Source: Trichobilharzia regenti
Lineage: Eukaryota; Platyhelminthes; Trematoda; Strigeidida; Schistosomatidae
DNA: 64,000 nucleotides
Direction: 5' to 3'
Assembly: GCA_944472135.2 (NCBI GenBank)
Contig: OX235270.1
Span: 145,467,632-145,531,631 of the forward strand
Shown here: positions 10,371-23,170 of the stretch, piece by piece
Position numbering within the stretch: the stretch's first letter is position 1
Layout: each line of letters starts with the position of its first letter
Notes under the pieces: model-generated
Told to the model about the DNA's origin: nothing
Databases searched by the model: none
The model's input: the letters and a program-made list of their open reading frames with translations, nothing else
Position numbers and translations under genes: made by a program

Positions 10371-12711
10371 TAGAAGTCCCTTCCGTAACACTGTTTTGTT
10401 TGGTGGGTCAGCAGTGACAGATCGAGGAGTACTGCGGCTAGTGATATTGCATGACGACACTGTCATCAAGCTGAAATGCCTCTCGAAGTAATTTTCCAAG
10501 CGATCCAGGAGATATTTCAGGTTGGTAACTGCCGTGTCATCTGCCTAGCGAATCGTCCCGCTTATGGCATGCCTCCTACTGCCAGTGGTTCGAATGAGCT
10601 TGCTATTGCCAAATTAGGTCGAAAACTTCATCACACACAGACGTTATAACCACGAGGCTTCGCAAGTCCTACATAAACACTGTTTAATCTTGCGAGTAGA
10701 AGCACTCTGTCTGCCGGGAGTGCACCAGCGTTCATCCAGAATTTGCAAAGAACTCGTAGAAACGAAGTCGATTTCAAAGTGGCATTCTTTAAAGCTGCAA
10801 GTAGCTCATGTAAAGTGGTACTTATACTGAATGACTTTAGACAAGTAGGTAGCCGAGGGTGGTGAAATTCCTTTAAAGCCTCAGGAAATGTAAAGTAAGT
10901 AGCCACCTCTATTGCCGCTTATGTTTCTCCAGCTACAGTCTACATTTCCAAAAAATGATATTTTATCCATACAGACGAGGGACTATATAAAAGCAAAATT
11001 CCTGCTGGTGCAATTCTAGTTCTTAGACCTTCTCAGTATCTAGAATGTTTCTGGTGTCGGTAGGAATCCGCGAAACATTGCCTCTGTAGCATACCTCTTC
11101 TTCCCATCATCACAGCGATGCTTTCGGGATATTTCAAAATTGTAGAGCAATAAAATCCCATACGAAATGGAGTTGACTAAATCCTAATGCTGAATGTGCC
11201 TTAGCATGCAGTTGGATATCTATCCATGTTTTCATTTTCCTGACAAATCCAAGTTTATATTTTTGGAGCGCCAAGAAATCTGGAGATTTAAGAAGTAATA
11301 AAAATATGCTGACGATTGCGTTTTAGATCCCACTGGCTAATATGACAGTGTTATTCAGCTCCAGCATGAACCATTTATCGTTTTGCACGGATTATTTAAC
11401 CATTATTCTGGTTCCTGTGCATGAACTGGACAGTTTACCCGTGGCTATCTGTTTTTATGTTATGACACTTCTTTACACGTCTGACTGAACGCGAACTGCG
11501 GTGGTGAGCAGTAGATAATATTTTTACAGACGTTATCCGTAAGCTAACTAACGCTTTGCAAACCGTTTTCACTATTTTACGAATAACCTGCCATATCCAT
11601 TAATTGTAGCGCATCGTTCAAGTATTGCGCTCATTTTGGCTAAATTTGAACAATAATGATGCTCAAGATTATACTGTATGCATTGCTTCAACCCATGTAA
11701 AGTGACCTTTTTATATTATTCCATTACCCTGTTTTATATATCTTGTGTAATTGAGCAATTCGTAAATATACTTTCTCCATGTACATTCTATTTAACATAC
11801 TGATGATGCCTGCAAACTGGTTTACTCATGTACAAATACACGAAGAAGCAAGGTCATAAGAATTTTTCCCGTCTTTTGTTTCATTGAAAAATTCCATGTT
11901 TTGGAACAGAAGACCCCAGATCGAGAAGAATTTCTAGAGACAACGACCTGCCGTATCCACCATTTGTATGAAATTTTGAATATTGCACCCAGTAGATACA
12001 CCTAAAATAACAAATTGTATGTGTGAAAATTATGTAACGTCTCTCTCATCAGTTAATCATCATGACTGTCTTTGTGGGTATAAATTCAGAAGGTATGACG
12101 AATAATTCTTGATGTCGCATGTGCTGCTGACAAGAATAATCAGCAATATACAGGCGCCGATTGCTAGGACCTAGGGAAAATTGAAAAAATAACAACTTAC
12201 GTCAGTGGCCGCAGAGGTAGAAGTATTTATTTCTCAAACAAAGATCTAGCTTACGTTGAGGTCGGCAAACAATCTCAAGTTTTAAGTTCAGAATATCAGC
12301 AACTAATAAGAACGGTTTTAATTTTAAGAACCGTCGTTGTTATAACAACCTAGGCCATTATTATCTTGATTAACATAAAGTAGAGTGTAATTGTGCGTAA
12401 ATAAAAGATTATCGGGAGTTAGCAAAGTGATATTTAAGTGAGGAGCGAATTCAAAGATCACAAAAATTAGAAGTCTTAGGACAAACTGACCTGTGAGATG
12501 TCTGACGAATTTCTGTAGGGCCCAATGGGTAGCATCTTGACGAGAAGCTAAACAGGCTTGTAGATGGGAGGAGCAAAAGCATTTTTATAATTTATAATTT
12601 TGATCTGTACAACATTTATCATTTTTTTATTAAAAAATTTTTCTGTTGAGGTTCAAGGCTTATGTTTAATTCTAGAGCTGTCAAAAAATGCATGTCGCTG
12701 TCCCACGGATC
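10371..12711. other. No gene recognised
   Basis: About 2.3 kb without a supported gene. The minus-strand open frame at 10631-10906 has no recognisable motif. Around 11795-11835 is another relative of the hairpin tail (GATGCCTGCAAACTGG, then CTCATGTAC). Confidence 0.45.
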
Positions 12712-12760
12712 GCAGTTTACAGTTTACAATTTATTTAGGATAGTAGGCCATATGCCTGTG

Positions 12761-15601
12761 TTAATCCTTTCGATTTATTGCACACAGGAGGTCCAATCTC
12801 GCCTTGAATGAATCAACGGATGGCGCTGATACGACGTGTTCCGGTAGGGAGTTCCAATGGTTCACAATTCGATGCGAAAAACGGATTTCCAGACGCAGAC
12901 GATTCGACCGTGGTTTTTGAACCTTGAGGTGATGTCCTCGCAATTGGTTGGTGCTAGAAGGAAGAAATAATTTAGATAAATTAGCTCCAAAATCATTTCT
13001 TAGGATACGGTATGCTAGTATTAGGTCACCCCTAAGTCGTCTGTATGACAGTGGAAATAAACCCAGTCGACTTAACCTCTCCTCATATGACAGGGTTGAG
13101 AAACCCTTTATTAGCTTAGTTCCTACTCTTTGCACCCTTTCTAATAAGTCTATTTCGTATTTGAAACACGGGCTCGCTGCCTGGATCCCATATTCCAAAT
13201 GAGGTCTGATATAAGTCGGATATAATATACGAAATATATCAGCGTCAAAGTTCGCAAAAGCCTTGCGTATGGCCCATAACATTCGAAAACCCTTAGTGGC
13301 TGCAGTTCTACAGTTTGTTGCTGTTTTCAAGTCATGCTGCACAACCACTCCCAAGTCCTTGTACTCAGTGACCACTGGGAGAGTAATGCCATTCATTGAG
13401 TAATTGTGCACGTGACTATGGGATACATGCATAACTACACTCTTGCTTAAGTTAATCTCCAAGGCCCAGTGCTTACACCAATCACTTAACAAGTTTAAAT
13501 CTTCCTGCAAAGCAAGTTGATCACTGTCATCGTGCAAAGCCCTCCATATCTTGATGTCATCAGCAAACAGTAAGCAGGATGACTTAACTACCGATGGAAT
13601 CTCATTAACATAAATCAGGAAAAGAAGTGGGCCTAGAATTGTACCCTGAGGAACGCCACTCTTAACCGATTCCCATGTTGATAAAACCCCGTTAACTCGT
13701 ACTCTTTGTCTTCTGTCCTTTAGAAAGTCTTGAATCCAGTCGGTAACCACTTTATTGATTCCCAGACTACCTAACTTTACTAGAAGACCTGAATGAGAAA
13801 CCCTGTCAAACGCCTTGCTAAGGTCTATGAATATGGCATCCACCGGTATATTAGCATCAGCTGAGCTTGCCCAACTTTCTCTGGCCAAAAGAAGGTTGGT
13901 CAAGCAAGAATGACCTGCTCTAAAACCGTGCTGTTCCACAGCGAAAAGTTTGTTCCCTTCAATGAACTGAATGATAGCATCACGAATTATTCTTTCTAGT
14001 AGTTTAACAACAATACTGGTCAAACTAACAGGACGATAGTTCTGAACTAAGTTTCTAGATCCGGTTTTGAAGACCGGACTAATGATGGCATCTTTCCAGT
14101 CTCTTGGACATTTAGACTGGTCCAGAGACATATTGAAGATTACCGACAATGGCTCGGCTATGCTTTCAGCCAATGCTGTTAATATACGTGGGTGGAGTTC
14201 ATCAGGGCCACTGGACTTACCAGGATTGAGCCTTAGAAGCCACTTTAGGACAGTATCCTTTCCAATGTATAAGGGTGCCATTTTCAAGTTACCTTCTGGA
14301 AAATTTACAAAGCTGGTATCAATATTATCAGAGAATACTTGACTAAAGTGCTTGGACAAAGCCTCAGCCTTAGTCAAGTTATCCTCAGCCATGTTTGTCT
14401 GGTCATCTTCAAGCATAAGAGGTGGGATAGCATCACTCTTACGTGTTCTTCTCTTGATATATGAGAAGAGTCTTTTTGGGCAGCCTGGTGAACTTTTAAC
14501 TAACTGGGTTTCGTAAGCTATCCTTGACTGGTGGATCAAAGTTTTACACTGGTTTCTGGTTTCACAGTATTTCAGCCGGAACTGCTGTAGCCCAGTAGAA
14601 ACAAAGAGATTCCAGAACCTTTTTCTCCGTCTCAGGAGTGTTATAGCTTGTCTATTTATCCATGGTGGCCGATTTGTTGGCCTTTTAGGAACCCTCCAGG
14701 GGATGAGATCAGTGGTAACCCTCTCAAGTGTATTCTTAAATCTATCCCATTCATCTTCAATGGATGAGACAATGTTGACTGACCAGTCGGCAGTTGAAGC
14801 ACGCTCCTTTATAGCCACTATGTCAGCATGCCAAACACTAGGCCGGGATTTGGGTTGAAAACTGACTAAATTGCCAGCCCTTAAGTTAAAATCTAACACC
14901 CCATGATCACTGTTTGCTAGAGGTGGATGAATAACTAGACCATCCACGTCGTCGTTGTCATGAGTAAGCACTAAGTCCAGCAAGGAAGATCCTTGGGTAG
15001 AACCGAATCTTGTACTACCTAAGACATGTTGTGTCAGGGCATTTTCCATGGTTGTCAAGAGTAACCGGCTGTCAAACTTATCAGCGGATCCTGGAGATGT
15101 GACAGCTACCCAGTCTATATGAGGTGCATTAAAATCACCTAGAATAAGACAGCTACTGTGTTTACTCCATTGTTTGAGGTGATCTAAAATGAAGTCATCA
15201 CACTGACAATAGGGACTTCTATACAGAACTCCAATGAGTAGAGTGCCGGTTGCAAAGCTTACTTCACAGCTAATTACCTCACCTGTCCCACTGTCATGAG
15301 CTTCAGATTTCACGGAACGAACATGTAGGGAGTTGTTGATGTACAGAGCAACCCCGCCACCTCTACGACCCTTAACTCTGTCGCTGCGCAAGCAACTAAA
15401 TCCGCATAGCTCAGGTGTGTCATCTAATCCCGAAACCAGCCATGTTTCAGTAATGGCCACAATACCTGGGCTAAGGTCTTCTACTAATACACCTAGCTCG
15501 TGAAATTTGTTCCCGATACTACGTATATTAGTGTACACTACCTTCAGGCTTCCTATGCGGTCTGGCTTATCCACACAGGTCTTGGAAGCATACGTTTCCA
15601 A
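12761..15601 (-). CDS. LINE ORF2: AP-type endonuclease and reverse transcriptase
   Basis: A 946-codon open frame without internal stops. The N-terminal apurinic-type endonuclease shows TNIRSIGNKF (residues 24-33), TETWL (51-55), GRRGGGVALY (78-87), GVLYRSP (124-130), ILGDFNAPHIDW (153-164) and the final SDH (231-233). The RT follows with SSGPDELHP (463-471), NYRPVSLTS (521-529), FIDLSKAFDRV (591-601), SGVPQGTILGPLLF (648-661) and catalytic FADD (679-682). Target-primed reverse transcription is the expected activity. There is no ATG at the 5' end: the frame opens after a TAA about 30 bases upstream and its first start-like codon is TTG at 15601, so the real start is uncertain. ORF1 ends at 15553, giving an overlap of about 50 bases. 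Confidence 0.9.
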   Translation of the reverse strand: METYASKTCVDKPDRIGSLKVVYTNIRSIGNKFHELGVLVEDLSPGIVAITETWLVSGLDDTPELCGFSCLRSDRVKGRRGGGVALYINNSLHVRSVKSEAHDSGTGEVISCEVSFATGTLLIGVLYRSPYCQCDDFILDHLKQWSKHSSCLILGDFNAPHIDWVAVTSPGSADKFDSRLLLTTMENALTQHVLGSTRFGSTQGSSLLDLVLTHDNDDVDGLVIHPPLANSDHGVLDFNLRAGNLVSFQPKSRPSVWHADIVAIKERASTADWSVNIVSSIEDEWDRFKNTLERVTTDLIPWRVPKRPTNRPPWINRQAITLLRRRKRFWNLFVSTGLQQFRLKYCETRNQCKTLIHQSRIAYETQLVKSSPGCPKRLFSYIKRRTRKSDAIPPLMLEDDQTNMAEDNLTKAEALSKHFSQVFSDNIDTSFVNFPEGNLKMAPLYIGKDTVLKWLLRLNPGKSSGPDELHPRILTALAESIAEPLSVIFNMSLDQSKCPRDWKDAIISPVFKTGSRNLVQNYRPVSLTSIVVKLLERIIRDAIIQFIEGNKLFAVEQHGFRAGHSCLTNLLLARESWASSADANIPVDAIFIDLSKAFDRVSHSGLLVKLGSLGINKVVTDWIQDFLKDRRQRVRVNGVLSTWESVKSGVPQGTILGPLLFLIYVNEIPSVVKSSCLLFADDIKIWRALHDDSDQLALQEDLNLLSDWCKHWALEINLSKSVVMHVSHSHVHNYSMNGITLPVVTEYKDLGVVVQHDLKTATNCRTAATKGFRMLWAIRKAFANFDADIFRILYPTYIRPHLEYGIQAASPCFKYEIDLLERVQRVGTKLIKGFSTLSYEERLSRLGLFPLSYRRLRGDLILAYRILRNDFGANLSKLFLPSSTNQLRGHHLKVQKPRSNRLRLEIRFSHRIVNHWNSLPEHVVSAPSVDSFKARLDLLCAINRKD

Positions 15602-16490
15602 GACCTGACTATTTGAAAACCCACCAGTTTAAGGTTAGTCTCACCATTTTTACGTCTTGTTTCTAGCTGGGACAAAACTTCTTTTCGTTTAAGTCTGTCT
15701 TCAAGAGATAAATCAGGTCTGGCTGAAATTCCTGACCCGGCAAGGTTGTGTACATTAGCCAGTAGATGATTCCGTTCATCAGGAGAACCTAAGACTACTT
15801 TAAGCAACCTACGCTGATTAGAACATTCATCATCTCTTTTGCCTATTCTAATCAGCTTTTTAATCGATACTCCAGGGAAATTCGCTGGGAGCATCTTCCT
15901 TATAATACTACTCACTAATTTAAGGTCGTGATCGTGCCTTTTCACGGGATCAGATTCTTTGGACTCTTCCAAATTTCCAACAATTATGTTAGAGTCTAAG
16001 GAGAGCTTGTCGTATTTAGCAGTGGCTACGTCCTTTCTCACCACTATTGATGCAGCCTGGCTACAGGTGACAGACGTTTGCCTACCATCAATATTACTAT
16101 ATTTCTTCCGACTGCTTATTTTTGTTACCCATTTATCATCTGCCTGCAGTTGCTTCTCAGGGCTGCTGCAGTTTTTGATGGTACAATCAAGATCAGTGTC
16201 TGCACCACCTTCATGGTGAACTTCGCTTACGGTGTTCTCTGGTTCTGAGATGCTGTTTACAGCTTCCGTTTTGTTACCTTTTCGCTTACTAAGACGCTTC
16301 GAACGCCTAGTAGGTTTTACTTCCGGGGTAACTGGGATAGTAACCGCCGGTGTGATAACATTCATGATGGCACTTACTGCGTCATCTTCAGACGGGCAGT
16401 CCGTGTCACTCTTACTAGCCACGCTATCATCAGGAAGTTCCATGGCTTTAGACAGCAGTTCGTGAGCCTCCCTTATTAAGGTCATCTTTG
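15553..16490 (-). CDS. LINE ORF1, main part with RRM-like nucleic-acid-binding region
   Basis: This is the main body of ORF1 in its frame, recognisable from about MTLIREAHELLSKAMEL onward. Low-complexity basic (RRSKRLSKRK) and acidic stretches come first. A C-terminal region then has NIIVGNLEESKESD, IRIGKRDD and ARPDLSLEDRLKRKEVL, which is the layout of the RRM-like plus C-terminal domains of LINE ORF1 RNA-binding proteins. It should bind LINE RNA and form the RNP with ORF2. The PHD-like finger that should precede it lies in another frame, and the frame's apparent extension up to 16569 is an artefact of overlap. ORF1 here is therefore broken by one frameshift near 16480-16500. Confidence 0.75.
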
Positions 16491-16667
16491 GGAGCAACAC
16501 ATTCTGCACATCCAGTGGGATGTTGGAGCAGTACAACGTTTGTATGCAGCTGGACGTAATCCAGTACACATCTTATGATACCACTTTTCACAGTTATTAC
16601 ACTGTATTCCATCATCTACCAAAAAGTAACACTCCGCCCTATTACATTTATGTGGTACTTTTGACAT
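16482..16667 (-). pseudogene. LINE ORF1 N-terminus: PHD-like zinc finger
   Basis: An ATG-started 61-residue frame with cysteine/histidine spacing C-x4-C-x9-C-x2-C-x4-H-x2-C then C-x2-C near the end (CNRAEC, CNNCEKWYHKMC, CRMCC). This is the C4HC3 arrangement of a PHD finger. PHD fingers are known at the N-terminus of ORF1 in several CR1-like LINEs. It stops at 16482, exactly where the ORF1 body opens in the neighbouring frame, so a single small indel appears to have split one ORF. Confidence 0.75.
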
Positions 16668-16960
16668 AATGAACTTCTACTGGAAACAGCCAAGACAATT
16701 TACCCAATACAGACTATATAAGTGGTTAAAATCAAAACCTAACAGACAAAAGTCAGGTTAAAGTTTTTTTTAAATGTTCTTGAAGTGAATAACAAAACAA
16801 AACAGCGATTTGTCAAAAACGCGAAATACGTGAAAAAAGCACTCCCTTTCAAACAGCGCGCGCGTATCACATTTGTGACCACTACCATATCTGCTGATCA
16901 GCAAACGCCAGCCTCCCTCCTTTTTGATGTTATGCTCTGAGGTCTTTTTAGCAATAGCTG
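16668..16960 (-). promoter_or_regulatory. LINE 5' UTR / likely internal promoter region
   Basis: Sequence between the ORF1 ATG and the probable 5' end. It includes, on the minus strand, CATCAAAAAGGAGGGAGG and GCTGATCAGCAGATATGG, repeated at 7588-7656. LINEs carry promoter activity in the 5' UTR; no specific factor site can be named from sequence alone. Confidence 0.5.
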
Positions 16961-17332
16961 TAGTTGCAACACTGCGTCGCCTCTAGCCCGTCCCAGCCAC
17001 ACAATGTGCTGCACATTAATAGTTTTCATGACAAGCACTTCCGATTAGGTCACCAGATACATCGATACCCGAGGACATTCTTGGCAGCATCACCTTCATA
17101 TATGCATACATGTACACAAGTATTTGTTACAAACGCCTAGTGAAAAGCGTTTACTTTAAGAAGTATAAAGTATAGAAGTAGCTAGTATTACAGCAACTAA
17201 GTTATAGTCTGTGTAGCAGAGTGTTAAGCGTTTGCTTAGAACTGATTTCGTAATTACTAGGATAATAGATAAACCCTGGCTACGTGGTTTCAGTGAGCGG
17301 ACAACATCTTGATAAAATAATCCATGAGTATC

Positions 17333-17410
17333 TGTAGTAATTTATTGCACTTGTAATATTAGTATTTCGAGATGACGGAATTACACGAATCCAACCAAAA
17401 CTCAGAGAGG
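17333..17410 (-). repeat. B2 3' LTR, first part (before the element A insertion)
   Basis: The 78 bp TGTAGTAATTTATTGCACTT...AGAGAGG match 24019-24096 of the other B2 LTR. The LTR is interrupted at 17410/17411 and resumes at 22462. Confidence 0.9.
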
Positions 17411-17869
17411 TGTGGTGGACCTTTCACTCGGTTAGCTCAGTTACGCAAATTCCAATAGAAGATAAAGTACTAAATCAGTTTAGTTACGGGAAGAATGTAT
17501 TAAAGTTTGGTTACTTGGGTTTACAAGGATCCAAAGTCCACAATAAACGTTATAGACTCCAGGTGCTGCGGGAAGACTGCTCCAGTACTAGTTCTCCAAT
17601 GTTGACGTTGCCGGAGGTCGACCAAAGTACGTAGGAAGAACTACGGTGCCCCTGCAAAAATTTGAGATAGAAAGCAGGTGATTAAAATTGATCGACGGCA
17701 GTTGGGATGGTGGAGAAAACGGAGAGTCGAAGGCAGAACTATATATTTATTCAAAACCCGAGGTAAAGTCCAAAGTACAGAGTTTATGGTTAAAACAAAG
17801 TGGTGTACAATATGTTCATTATTAACATAGTACTAAAATTTGGATAAGTTTATTTTTGAGGACTCCACA
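17411..17869 (-). repeat. Element A 3' LTR
   Basis: 459 bp with TG...CA ends, nearly identical to 21999-22457. By orientation of pol (minus strand) this is the 3' LTR. Confidence 0.92.
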
Positions 17870-17885
17870 GGGCTCCCCCTCTTAG
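17870..17885 (-). other. Element A polypurine tract
   Basis: On the minus strand the bases next to the 3' LTR read AAGAGGGGGAGCCC, a purine-rich run in the position of the plus-strand primer of LTR retrotransposons. Confidence 0.6.
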
Positions 17886-18327
17886 AGGTCCGGAGGACCA
17901 TCAGTACTGTCCTCGTGGACGATTACATGAATATAAGCAATATAAATAAGGGACAATGCCAACAATAAGGATAACAAAAAATAACAATAACAACAATAAG
18001 GATACAAAGTTAGATCAGGATATATGGCATGCATCCGTGTCGTATAAAGTTAAGCACATACAAGCACATACAGGAATTTAAAAAAAATCAAAACTTGTTG
18101 TAATTTTAAATAAAAAATTTATGTACATAATAAACCATGACATGTTCGTTAACATTTGTGAAATTCATATATAAATAGATATATACATATACTTGGTGAA
18201 TGCGTGTGCTTGCAGTACAGTTGACGAACAGCAAACAATAATACTAATAAATATTTATGATTATAATGAAATGAATCTCGACAACAATAGTAATGAAAAG
18301 AATGTCTAAATGAGGTTAACGTTTATG
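17886..18327 (-). other. Element A 3' untranslated region
   Basis: About 440 bp between the pol stop (18328) and the polypurine tract. It is AT-rich with AACAATAA-type low complexity. No coding region is seen. Confidence 0.6.
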
Positions 18328-21434
<3,107 letters not shown>

Positions 21435-21435
<1 letters not shown>

Positions 21436-21815
21436 TACTGTCTGGCTGGGGAGTTTCCCTGAGATGAGTTACTACTGTTGTACATACACGGTCGAAGACA
21501 CTTCAGGGCATTATGCCCATACCTCCTATGATACCAACAAATGTTACGGCTTTGGGACGGTGTTCTAGAACGTCGTCTAGATCTTGATCGCCGTTGCTTA
21601 GATACCGTATGTGACTGGTTCCTTTGTGCTCGAAGCTCGGACACTTCCAGTCGTAAGTCTTGCATTTGAGATGTTAACTGGGAAAGTAACCAAAACAGTG
21701 GTGCGTCCTTCATAGATGTGGAATCCGGCAAGGCGGTAACAGAAGAGTTCTGTATAACTTCGCCTTTATGAAGTTCTTCGGGAATAGTGACACGTTTCAA
21801 TGGAGCCATTGTCAA
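21435..21815 (-). CDS. Element A Gag, shortened, with CHCC zinc motif
   Basis: A 126-residue frame from ATG 21815. A possible coiled coil ([19 protein letters not shown]) is followed by an arginine/serine-rich basic region ([16 protein letters not shown]) and the zinc motif [18 protein letters not shown], spaced C-x2-H-x9-C-x3-C. This CHCC form, rather than CCHC, is typical of CsRn1-like Gag. The usual capsid region of about 150-200 residues before the basic tail is absent, and only 183 bp separate the ATG from the 5' LTR, so Gag appears internally deleted. The stop codon overlaps the pol start (TAATG). Confidence 0.8.
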
Positions 21816-21912
21816 AAAAAATATTTAAGTATAGAGATATACAAAATAGCAAAACTTGTGGTAACAAAAATTAAAGCAATGCGAGTTTAAAAGGCCAAAA
21901 TAGCAACAAAAA

Positions 21913-21993
21913 TGTTCAAAACGAGTTAACTATCGAAACAAAAAGGTTCGAAAACGGGTTAACCATAAAAAAAGGTTCGAAACGGGCTCACCA
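21913..21993 (-). promoter_or_regulatory. Element A primer-binding site and two degenerate upstream copies
   Basis: The plus-strand sequence 21974-21993, five bases inside the 5' LTR, reads GGTTCGAAACGGGCTCACCA. This looks like the last 20 nt of a tRNA (T-loop GGTTCGAA, acceptor strand, CCA), as expected for a primer-binding site. Two imperfect copies lie beside it: 21945-21965 (GGTTCGAAAACGGGTTAACCA) and 21913-21932 (TGTTCAAAACGAGTTAACTA). Which tRNA is matched was not established. Confidence 0.65.
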
Positions 21994-21998
21994 ATTAT

Positions 21999-22457
21999 TG
22001 TGGTGGACCTTTCACTCGGTTAGCTCAGTTACCCAAATTCCAATAGAAAATAAAGTACCAAATCAGTTTAGTTACGGGAAGAATGTATTAAAGTTTGGTT
22101 ACTTGGGTTTACAAAGATCCAAAGTCCACAATAAACGTTATAGACTCCAGGTGCTGCGGGAAGACTGCTCCAGTACTAGTTCTCCAATGTTGACGTTGCC
22201 GGAGGTCGACCAAAGTACGTAGGAAGAACTACGGTGCCCCTGCAAAAATTTGAGATAGAAAGCAGGTGATTAAAATTGATCGACGGCAGTTGGGATGGTG
22301 GAGAAAACGGAGAGTCGAAGGCAGAACTATATATTTATTCAAAACCCGAGGTAAAGTCCAAAGTACAGAGTTTATGGTTAAAACAAAGTGGTGTACAATA
22401 TGTTCATTATTAACATAGTACTAAAATTTGGATAAGTTTATTTTTGAGGACTCCACA
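21999..22457 (-). repeat. Element A 5' LTR
   Basis: 459 bp, same ends and nearly the same sequence as 17411-17869. The outer edge is followed by the 4 bp target repeat GAGG (22458-22461) and then the rest of the B2 LTR. Confidence 0.92.
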
Positions 22458-22461
22458 GAGG

Positions 22462-22578
22462 GCAGCAATCAGGAATTTGTATTTAGCGGAATTCGAATGC
22501 AATTCATATATGAAACATATCAACAGTCAACAGTAAGTATTTTAAGCAATACAGAGATAGAAATTGTCAATCACCACA
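22462..22578 (-). repeat. B2 3' LTR, second part
   Basis: 117 bp continuing the LTR split by element A. It matches 24097-24213 and ends ATCACCACA on the plus strand. The B2 coding tail runs into it: the stop of the downstream frame is inside the LTR at 22567. Confidence 0.9.
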
Positions 22579-23170
22579 TCCGCCACACCTCGAATATCTC
22601 CTCGCGTATTTATAGCGATGTCTCGGTTTGCTTGCAAGTAGCTTCGACCTAACTGATTCTGCGATATTATTTTCATCAGTATTATCTGGACCTATTTCTG
22701 AATTATCTACAAAATCAGGATTATTAGCTGAATCATTAAAATAATAATTGGAACGACCTACTTCATTTATTGTCACTTTGTCCAGGTGTCCGTTATGAAC
22801 TGAGTGATCTTTGATGTCTAATATCTTCACCCCTCGATTTCCCATTTTTTGTAGTATAATTCCAACAGAAGGTCTATAGTCTTTCCCTTTGTAATAATGT
22901 ACATTAGAAGTCGTGGACATCAGACGCTTCTTGAGAATTCGAGATTTGAAAAGTTTTGCAGGACTTTCACGGGTACTTGTATGCTCTGCATTCGACAGAC
23001 GCAGTCTATGCATATGCAGTAATTCCTCAATTTTAATCAGTTGCTCTCTCATCTCATTCAGGTCTTTTCGTGTTTTCGACAGTTCACATTGTAACTCAGC
23101 TACCTCATTTTTGAAAACAGTTGACACTTGCGTTGCTGAACTTGCAGTGGAGGTTTTCGTTGGATTAGCT
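22567..23170 (-). pseudogene. B2 chimeric frame: coiled coil fused to integrase C-terminal tail
   Basis: A frame of about 200 residues. The first part (TTQANPTKTSTASSATQ) is still alignable to the pre-protease segment of B1 (TQSHLMRTFTTSSGKS). Then comes a stretch not found in B1, about 22993-23122, with a heptad-like coiled coil (FKNEVAELQCELSKTRKDL, NEMREQLIKIEELLHMH). From residue ~70 (NAEHTSTRESPAKLFKSRIL) it matches the last ~155 residues of B1 Pol, including the integrase C-terminal tail and CGGCGD end. Protease, RT, RNase H and the integrase core are missing. It is one base out of frame with B2 gag, which ends in a short unrelated tail. Whether the coiled coil was captured from elsewhere or derived locally is open. 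Confidence 0.75.

Larger units (their letters stand above)
12712..16960 (-). mobile_element. Near-complete CR1/Jockey-group LINE
   Basis: The element runs on the minus strand: a 5' UTR near 16668-16960, ORF1 (16667 to 15553, one frameshift), ORF2 (about 15615 to 12761), then a short 3' end near 12715-12760 with AAATAAATTGTAAACTGTAA. ORF2 holds both an endonuclease and an RT, so this is the best-preserved LINE of the window. A diverged relative of its 3' half lies at 48990-49950, and a fragment of its 5' UTR at 7588-7656. Target duplications were not found by eye. Confidence 0.8.

Noticed and set aside
10631..10906. Minus-strand 91-residue frame as a gene
   Set aside because: No motif, no splice context and no homologous copy; most likely a chance frame.
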